From NCBI GenBank assembly GCA_955652025.1, contig CATPAO010000399.1, positions 1 through 13,218 on the forward strand: a stretch of DNA of 13,218 bases, given 5' to 3'. Position 1 is the stretch's first letter. The number at the start of each line of letters is the position of its first letter. The stretch comes from Casimicrobiaceae bacterium (GTDB lineage Bacteria > Pseudomonadota > Gammaproteobacteria > Burkholderiales > Casimicrobiaceae). The notes under the pieces were generated by a model. The model saw only the letters and a program-made list of their open reading frames with translations, did not search any database and was not told where the DNA came from. Both the position numbers and the translations under genes were made by a program. This document shows positions 8,232-13,218 of this stretch, one piece after another.

Positions 8232-8909
8232 TTACGCGGTGCCCGGCAGCAATGGAACGAATCTTACCGCATCGAACGTCTGTTCCCGGAACCCGCCGGG
8301 GCCGGACTCGATGACGGTCAAGAGTTGCGTACCCGGATCGCCGGCAACCGCCAGCGGCAGCACCATGCGCCCGCCGCGCTTCAGGTATTTGAGGAGCGCG
8401 GTCGGGACATGCGACGCGCCCGCCGTGACGACGATCGCATCGACGTCGAGCGGCTCGCCCAGGTCGGCGCTGCCGTCGCCGTGCTTCAGGCGAACATTCT
8501 TGATCTTCAGCGACTGCAGCGTGCGACGCGCCTTCGTTGCCAGCGCGCCGATCCGCTCGACGGTGTACACGGTCGTCGCGATCTGCGCCAGCACCGCCGT
8601 CTGATAACCGCAGCCGGTGCCGATCTCGAGCACGGCGTCGAGCGTCCGGCCGTTACGCGCCAGCTCGGTCATCCGTGCAACGACCCACGGCTGCGAAATC
8701 GTCTGGCCGTGGCCGATCGGCAGCGGCGCGTTGTCGTAGGCGCGGATGGCGAGCGCTTCGTCGACGAAAATGTGGCGCGGCACGGCGTTGATCGCGGCGA
8801 GCACGACTTCGTCGCGGATGCCGTCGGCGCGCAGGCGTTCGACCATTCGCGCTCGCGTGCGGTCCGACGTCATGCCGATGCCGGTCTTCCTGTCGTCGAG
8901 CGTCCCCAT
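8232..8909 (-). CDS. pcm: Protein-L-isoaspartate O-methyltransferase
   Basis: This 225-residue cytoplasmic enzyme methylates isoaspartyl residues formed by ageing of Asn and Asp in proteins, using S-adenosylmethionine, and so starts their repair. Motifs visible are RHIFVD (45-50), GHGQTISQPWVVARM (66-80, the family signature), the SAM-binding loop LEIGTGCGYQTAVLA (94-108), TVERI (116-120), HGDG (143-146) and a C-terminal FVPLLPG (217-223). The length is close to the usual 205-225. The ATG at 8909 is supported by a strong GGGAGG ribosome binding site eight bases upstream; an internal Met at residue 13 is a weaker alternative. It lies 41 bases downstream of surE and 34 bases upstream of nlpD, the standard surE-pcm-nlpD-rpoS order of stress-survival genes. 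Confidence 0.96.
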   Translation of the reverse strand: MGTLDDRKTGIGMTSDRTRARMVERLRADGIRDEVVLAAINAVPRHIFVDEALAIRAYDNAPLPIGHGQTISQPWVVARMTELARNGRTLDAVLEIGTGCGYQTAVLAQIATTVYTVERIGALATKARRTLQSLKIKNVRLKHGDGSADLGEPLDVDAIVVTAGASHVPTALLKYLKRGGRMVLPLAVAGDPGTQLLTVIESGPGGFREQTFDAVRFVPLLPGTA

Positions 8910-8917
8910 CGCCCGCG

Positions 8918-8923
8918 CCTCCC
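8918..8923 (-). promoter_or_regulatory. Strong Shine-Dalgarno site for pcm
   Basis: GGGAGG on the minus strand ends eight bases before the pcm ATG at 8909. It is the clearest ribosome binding site in the minus-strand cluster and fixes the pcm start; surE, nlpD and rpoS lack a comparable site. Confidence 0.75.
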
Positions 8924-8950
8924 TTTTTGTCGTTGTGCGGCGCCCTGTGC

Positions 8951-9691
8951 TCAGCGCGCGATCCAGGCGCGAAGCTCAGGCATCTGATCGCGATTGGTGA
9001 GGTCGATCTGCAGCGGCGTCACCGAGACGAAGCCGTCCTCGACCGCGTGAAAATCGGTGCCTTCGCCCGCATCGGCGGCGGCGCCCGCGGCACCCACCCA
9101 GTAGATCGTCTCGCCGCGCGGACTCGTCGTGCGGATCACGTCCTCGGCGCGATGGCGGCGCCCGAGCCGCGTGATCGTGACGCCTTTGACCTCGCGCAAG
9201 GCGATGTCGGGCACGTTGACGTTCAAGAGCCACGGGCCCGCGTTCGCGCGCGTGTGCCGCAGGACGAGATCGATCGCCACCTGCGCCGCGCTGTCGAAAT
9301 GCGCGCCCGCCTTCGATGCCAGTGAAATCGCGATCGACGGAATGCCGAGCAAGTAGCCTTCGGTCGCGCCGGCGACCGTGCCGGAGTAGATCGTGTCGTC
9401 GCCCATGTTGGCGCCGAGATTGATGCCCGAGATGACGATATCCGGCAGCTTGTCGAGCAAGCCGGTCACCGCCAAGTGGACGCAATCGGTCGGCGTACCG
9501 TTGACGAACAGGAAACCGTTGGGTGCGCGCCGCACCGAGAGCGGGCGGTCGAGTGTCAGCGAATTCGACGCGCCGCTGCGATCGCGCTCGGGTGCAACGA
9601 CGGTGATCTCGGCATGCGGCTTGAGCGCCGTGGCGAGGTGTTCGAGGCCGGGAGCGAAGTAGCCGTCGTCGTTGGAGAGAAGAATGCGCAT
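8951..9691 (-). CDS. surE: 5'/3'-nucleotidase SurE (survival protein)
   Basis: This 246-residue cytoplasmic phosphatase releases phosphate from nucleoside 5'- and 3'-monophosphates and related substrates; homologues support stationary-phase survival. The N terminus [16 protein letters not shown] carries metal ligands D8 and D9; S39 in [10 protein letters not shown] and N91 in [19 protein letters not shown] complete the family's divalent-metal site. [11 protein letters not shown] (64-74) and LLNVNVPD (155-162) are also typical. The ATG at 9691 is chosen because family members begin exactly at [10 protein letters not shown]. An in-frame GTG at 9730, overlapping the ppc stop, would add 13 residues with no family similarity. 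A perfect TATAAT lies at 9709-9704 on this strand, 12 bases before the ATG, and no ribosome binding site is seen, so a very short or leaderless transcript is possible. pcm follows after 41 bases. Confidence 0.96.
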   Translation of the reverse strand: MRILLSNDDGYFAPGLEHLATALKPHAEITVVAPERDRSGASNSLTLDRPLSVRRAPNGFLFVNGTPTDCVHLAVTGLLDKLPDIVISGINLGANMGDDTIYSGTVAGATEGYLLGIPSIAISLASKAGAHFDSAAQVAIDLVLRHTRANAGPWLLNVNVPDIALREVKGVTITRLGRRHRAEDVIRTTSPRGETIYWVGAAGAAADAGEGTDFHAVEDGFVSVTPLQIDLTNRDQMPELRAWIAR

Positions 9692-9703
9692 GCTCGGGCA
9701 GAA

Positions 9704-9709
9704 ATTATA
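9704..9709 (-). promoter_or_regulatory. Candidate -10 box (TATAAT) just upstream of surE
   Basis: The minus strand reads TATAAT, a perfect sigma-70 -10 hexamer, ending 12 bases before the surE ATG. Start of transcription would fall about six bases before the ATG. No good -35 hexamer lies at 16-18 bases and there is no TGn extension. At this base composition roughly one chance TATAAT is expected on the two strands of the window, so position and strand are the only supporting evidence. Confidence 0.35.
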
Positions 9710-9726
9710 CGCGCGCCAGCGCGCAA

Positions 9727-12480
9727 TCACCCACTATTGCGCAGCCCCGCCGCCAGTCCGTTGATCGTCAGGTGGATCGCGCGCCGCGTCCGAATGTCGG
9801 TGTCGCCGGCGCGATAGCGGCGCAACAATTCGATTTGCAGGTGATTCAGCGGATCGAGATACGGGAAGCGATTGCGGATGCTGCGCTCGAGCGTCGGGTT
9901 GTCCTCGAGCAGCGTCGACTGCTGCGTGATCGCGAGGCAATGGCGAACGGTTCGCTCGTGCTCGGCGGCGATGCGCGGAAACACCGCGTCGCGCACGGCG
10001 ACGTCGGCAACGAGCTCCGCGTACCGCGAGGCGACGGCGAGATCGGTTTTCGCGAGCACCATCGCCATGTTCGACAGCACGCTCCGGAAGAACGGCCAGC
10101 GCGCATGCATGTCGGCCAATTGTGCAATGCCGCGCGGATTCTCGGCGAGCCACGCATCGATCGCAGTCCCGAAACCGTACCAGCCGGGCAGCATCAACCG
10201 GCACTGACCCCAGCTGAATACCCACGGGATCGCGCGCAGATCCTCGATCCGCGGTGATGCAGTCCGCGACGCCGGGCGGCTGCCGATGTTGAGCTCGGCG
10301 ATTTCCGCGATCGGCGTCGACGCGCGGAAATAGGCGGGAAATTCCGGCGTTTCGTAGACGAGTGCGCGGTAGGCGCGATACGCGTGCGCGGACAACGCGT
10401 CGAGGACCGAGAAATAGTCGTCGGCGCGCCGGCCCAGGCGCTCGGTGTCCTGCAGGCTCGCCTCCAACGTCGCCGCGACCAGCGCCTCGAGATTGCGGCG
10501 ACCGAGCTCGGGATCGGAATACTTGCTCGCGATGATCTCGCCCTGCTCGGTGATGCGTAGGCCACCGGTGACGCAACCCGCGGGCTGCGCGAGAATCGCC
10601 TCGTAGCTCGGACCGCCGCCGCGGCCGACCGTGCCGCCGCGGCCATGGAACAGTCGTAGCTTCACGTCGTGCGCGCGAAAGGCATCGACCAGCAGCATTT
10701 CGCCGCGATAGAGCGACCAGTTCGCCGTGAGATACCCGCCATCCTTGTTGCTGTCCGAATACCCGAGCATGACTTCCTGCCAGTCGCCGCGCCCGCGCGC
10801 CGTGGCGCGATAGACCGGCACGGCGAAGGCGGCGCGCATGATGTCGCCGCAGCGCGCGAGATCGTCGATCGTCTCGAACAACGGAATGATGTTGAGCGCG
10901 CTCGCATCGCCGCGCACCAAGCCGACCTCCTTCAGCAGCACGGCGACCTCGAGCAGGTCGGACGCCGACTGGCATTTGGAGATCACGTAATTCGGCAGCG
11001 CCGATGCGCCGAAACGCGCATGGATGTCGGCCGCCGTGCGCAGAATGTCGAGCTCGGAGACGACGCGCTGCGAATAGTCGAGATGCGGCGACGCGAGAAG
11101 CCGCGGTCCCGCAAGTTCGTGCGCGAGCAACGCGACGCGTTCGCCCTCGGACAGTGCGCGATAGTCGGCGACGACACCGGCGCGCTCGGTGAGCTCGGCA
11201 ATGACGGCCTCGTGCACGTCGCTGTTCTGGCGCAGATCGAGCACCGCCAGATGGAACCCGAACGCGTCGACCGCGCGGCGCAGCGGATCGAGGCGGCCGG
11301 CGACGAGCGGCGTCGCGCCGTGTGTGGCCAGCGACGCGGCAATCGTGTCGAGGTCGGCGCGAAACTCGGACGCAGTTGCGTAGCGCGCAGCCGCCACACT
11401 GGGCGCGCGTGGCGGCACGTAGCCGGCCAACTCGCGCGCGGTCGCGGCGAGCCGCGCATAGATCCCTACCAGCGCGTTGCGATACGGCTCGTCCTGCCGA
11501 TGCGGATTCTCGTCGTGCGCCTGCGAGGCGAGCGCGACGAGCGCGTCGGTCGGCCGAATCAGCCGCGACGACAACGAAAGCTCACCGCCCAACCGGTGCG
11601 TTTCGGCGAGGTAGTGCTCGAACGCGAGCGCCGATTGCGCTCGGATGGCATAGGCAAGCGTCGTCGCGTCGACGAACGGATTGCCGTCGCGATCGCCTCC
11701 GATCCACGAGCCGATGCGAAGAAACGGCGGCAGCGATCCTTCGCGGAAGCCGAACTCACGGCCGAGACGCGCCGCGACGTCGGCATACAGCTTCGGCACC
11801 TGATCGAGAAACGTGTAGCGGTAATAGGCGAGCCCGTTGTCGATCTCGTCGGTTACCGTGAGCTTGGTAAGCCGCATCATCGCCGTCTGCCACAGCTCGA
11901 GGACCTGCCGATAGAGCGCGGCATCGAACTCCGCCGTTTCGTCCGGCGTCAGCGCGACGCGGTCGCGCCAGGCCAAGAGCCGCGCGACCTCGCGCTCGGC
12001 GTCGAGGATGCTCTTGCGCTGCACCTCGGTCGGGTGCGCAGTCAGCACCGGACACACCAACGCGTCGGCGAACCAATGCGCGATCGTCGTTCCATCGACG
12101 CCCGCCGCGGCCAAGCGTTCGAGCGCCTGCGCGACGCTGCCGCGCTGCGGCGGCGATCCCGCGAGCGCGTGTACGCGCCGGCGGCGGTTCTGGTGCACGT
12201 CCTCCGCGATGTTCGCGAGATGCGAGAAGTAGCTGAACGCACGGACCACGTGCAGCACGTCCGCGACCGGCAGCGGATTGAGCAACGCCGCCAGCTCGTC
12301 GCGTGCGGTTGGCGCCTCGGTCGAGGTCGCGCGCCGAAAACGTATCGCCGTCTGGCGAATCGCCTCGACGCTCGCGAAGCCCGCGTCGCCCGTCTGCGCG
12401 CGCAGCACGTCGCCCAGCACGCGGCCGAGCAAACGCGTGTCTTCCCTGAGGGGGAGATCCTTGTCGGTCGCGGCGTCCAT
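9727..12480 (-). CDS. ppc: Phosphoenolpyruvate carboxylase
   Basis: This 917-residue cytoplasmic enzyme carboxylates phosphoenolpyruvate with bicarbonate to give oxaloacetate, refilling the TCA cycle. Motifs visible are the catalytic-histidine signature [11 protein letters not shown] (H149), [12 protein letters not shown] (257-268), LRQNSDVH (416-423), [18 protein letters not shown] (571-588), [14 protein letters not shown] with R620 matching the active-site and effector arginine R587 of Escherichia coli, and the C-terminal MRNTG-like ending LRNSG. K811 and N915 align with K773 and N881 of the aspartate-inhibition site, and an arginine at 869 or 871 with R832, so feedback inhibition by aspartate is plausible. 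Length is full (bacterial enzymes about 870-930). The ATG at 12480 has AAGGA about 12 bases upstream. It precedes surE by 35 bases on the same strand. A 753-codon open frame on the opposite strand over this gene is a composition shadow. Confidence 0.97.
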   Translation of the reverse strand: MDAATDKDLPLREDTRLLGRVLGDVLRAQTGDAGFASVEAIRQTAIRFRRATSTEAPTARDELAALLNPLPVADVLHVVRAFSYFSHLANIAEDVHQNRRRRVHALAGSPPQRGSVAQALERLAAAGVDGTTIAHWFADALVCPVLTAHPTEVQRKSILDAEREVARLLAWRDRVALTPDETAEFDAALYRQVLELWQTAMMRLTKLTVTDEIDNGLAYYRYTFLDQVPKLYADVAARLGREFGFREGSLPPFLRIGSWIGGDRDGNPFVDATTLAYAIRAQSALAFEHYLAETHRLGGELSLSSRLIRPTDALVALASQAHDENPHRQDEPYRNALVGIYARLAATARELAGYVPPRAPSVAAARYATASEFRADLDTIAASLATHGATPLVAGRLDPLRRAVDAFGFHLAVLDLRQNSDVHEAVIAELTERAGVVADYRALSEGERVALLAHELAGPRLLASPHLDYSQRVVSELDILRTAADIHARFGASALPNYVISKCQSASDLLEVAVLLKEVGLVRGDASALNIIPLFETIDDLARCGDIMRAAFAVPVYRATARGRGDWQEVMLGYSDSNKDGGYLTANWSLYRGEMLLVDAFRAHDVKLRLFHGRGGTVGRGGGPSYEAILAQPAGCVTGGLRITEQGEIIASKYSDPELGRRNLEALVAATLEASLQDTERLGRRADDYFSVLDALSAHAYRAYRALVYETPEFPAYFRASTPIAEIAELNIGSRPASRTASPRIEDLRAIPWVFSWGQCRLMLPGWYGFGTAIDAWLAENPRGIAQLADMHARWPFFRSVLSNMAMVLAKTDLAVASRYAELVADVAVRDAVFPRIAAEHERTVRHCLAITQQSTLLEDNPTLERSIRNRFPYLDPLNHLQIELLRRYRAGDTDIRTRRAIHLTINGLAAGLRNSG

Positions 12481-12579
12481 CAGTGCAGAGGTTCCTTAGG
12501 TTTGCGCCGAAATCGTGCAAACCCGGCGCGGGATTGTTACGATGCGGCGCGACCCTTTGATCCGATCACACTCAAGTAT
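12481..12579. promoter_or_regulatory. Divergent intergenic region between ppc and the pgi remnant
   Basis: These 99 bases lie between divergent start codons. Toward pgi, TGTTACGAT at 12535-12543 resembles an extended -10 (TGn followed by TACGAT, four of six matches) and would give a leader of about 30 bases; no -35 is evident. Toward ppc no convincing -10/-35 pair was found. The GGTTTGC/GCAAACC inverted repeat lies 19-43 bases upstream of the ppc ATG. Function is inferred from position. Confidence 0.4.
12499..12523. repeat. 7-bp perfect inverted repeat GGTTTGC/GCAAACC upstream of ppc
   Basis: GGTTTGC at 12499-12505 and GCAAACC at 12517-12523 are exact reverse complements separated by 11 bases. 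If transcribed, a G-U pair (12506/12516) and a C-G pair (12507/12515) would extend the stem to nine pairs. It sits directly upstream of the ppc ribosome binding site, in place for a dyad operator or a leader hairpin. No T run follows on either strand, so it is not a canonical terminator. Confidence 0.45.
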
Positions 12580-13218
12580 ATGTCGTCCGTCCCCGCGCAC
12601 ATTCGCGACACCGCGCGCGCCCTGCGCCGGGAGCGGATTGTCGACCTCTTCGCCGCCGATCGGGAACGCGTGCCGCGTCTCACATTCGAATGGGAACGCT
12701 GGCGCGTCGATTTGTCCAAGGAACGCTTGACCGGGGACGCGCTTGCGATTCTCATCGCGCATGCGGACGCGTGCAATTTGGCGCACTGGATCGCCGCGTT
12801 GTGCGCCGGCGAAAAGGTCAACCTGTCCGAGGCGCGGCCGGCGCTGCACACGGCGCTCCGTCAAGAGGATGACACTCCGCTTTTGGTGGACGGCCACGAC
12901 GTCATCCCGGCGATTCGCGCGACGCAGTAACGCATGCGCGACATTTCCGGCGCGCTTCGCGACGGTCGTCGCATCGGTGCCGCCGGACAACCGATCCGTG
13001 CGGTGGTCGCGCCATGCGCTCGCGCAGGCGCAGGCGCTGCTCGTGGGGCGCGGCGCCGAAGCGCTACGGCGTGAACGGGCAGCGAAGGGCGTGTCAGGCA
13101 CCGCACTCGACGCGGCCGTAGCGGCGCGTGAATGTCCGGGCAACCGGGCGTCGACGACGATCCTGCTGCCGACGCTCGACGCCCACAACCTGGGTGCATT
13201 GCTCGCGCTCTACGAGCA
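12580..13218 (+). pseudogene. pgi: Glucose-6-phosphate isomerase, broken by a nonsense codon and a large internal deletion (3' end off the window)
   Basis: Intact Pgi interconverts glucose-6-phosphate and fructose-6-phosphate. From the ATG at 12580 the frame matches its N-terminal region: VDLSKERLTGDAL, CAGEKVNLSEARPALHTALR, then TPLLVDGHDVIPAIRATQ. It then meets TAA at 12928-12930, after 116 codons. Reading through, the same frame continues as RMRDISGALRDG and GQPIRAVV to about 13008, aligning with the Escherichia coli segment up to VVNIGIGG, with the stop standing in place of one ordinary residue (VLEKM there). The next recognisable Pgi sequence is in the +1-shifted frame: RHALAQAQALLVGRG (from 13010), PGNRASTTILLP and LGALLALYE, corresponding to about residue 423 onward of the 549-residue enzyme. 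About 270 residues, including the SIS sugar-phosphate core and its catalytic residues, are missing. Two unrelated lesions make function very unlikely. No good ribosome binding site precedes the ATG. Confidence 0.88.

Noticed and set aside
10669..12930. A 753-codon open frame on the plus strand across ppc into pgi.
   Set aside because: It is antisense to an intact ppc and its protein is Arg-rich with no recognisable motif until the last 117 codons, which are the real pgi N terminus beginning at 12580. Long shadow frames are expected at this GC content.
12580..12930. A short intact protein of unknown function (116 residues).
   Set aside because: The sequence beyond the stop continues the Pgi alignment in the same frame, and the C-terminal Pgi sequence follows, so this is a truncated pgi rather than an independent small gene.

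Overview
This 13.2 kb window is dense, GC-rich (about two thirds G+C) chromosomal DNA. It most likely comes from a betaproteobacterium. The evidence is the surE-pcm-nlpD-rpoS order, an RpoS-type sigma factor (a proteobacterial hallmark), a phosphoenolpyruvate carboxylase with the SDSNKDGG motif variant, and a secreted Rieske protein of a type I associate with Burkholderiales-like genomes. I cannot name a genus. I see no mobile elements, CRISPR arrays, rRNAs or tRNAs.

Layout. (1) Positions 1-1912, minus strand: a compact three-gene set of a class II histone-deacetylase-like amidohydrolase, a Tat-exported Rieske 2Fe-2S protein one base downstream, and the N-terminal 83 codons of a GNAT acetyltransferase that runs off the left edge. 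(2) 1913-2093: a divergent intergenic region with two small hairpins. (3) 2094-6158, plus strand: the classical trio of MoxR AAA+ ATPase, DUF58 protein and TgpA-type membrane transglutaminase (DUF3488-transglutaminase-DUF4129), with a 10-base gap and then a GTGA overlap. (4) 6165-12480, minus strand: ppc, surE, pcm, nlpD, rpoS in transcription order. rpoS converges on tgpA with only 6 bases between the stop codons. (5) 12481-12579: a divergent intergenic region with a 7-bp inverted repeat. (6) 12580 to the right edge, plus strand: a broken glucose-6-phosphate isomerase gene (pgi).

How the genes relate. The surE-pcm-nlpD-rpoS block is the conserved stationary-phase and stress set: nucleotide phosphatase, repair methyltransferase for isoaspartyl damage, cell-division amidase activator and general stress sigma factor. 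Here rpoS starts inside the nlpD stop codon (ATGA) with no visible ribosome binding site. ppc heads the run and supplies oxaloacetate. The moxR-DUF58-tgpA trio is a widespread envelope-associated module of poorly defined function. The deacetylase, Rieske and GNAT genes are closely packed, but no shared pathway can be read from sequence.

The most notable observation is that pgi is a pseudogene with two independent lesions: an in-frame TAA near codon 117, and a junction near 13008-13013 where the N-terminal domain runs straight into the C-terminal part in another frame, with roughly 270 residues of the enzyme core missing. Every other gene in the window looks intact. I found no convincing new multi-gene system; most of the window is ordinary core genome with some local regulatory oddities.
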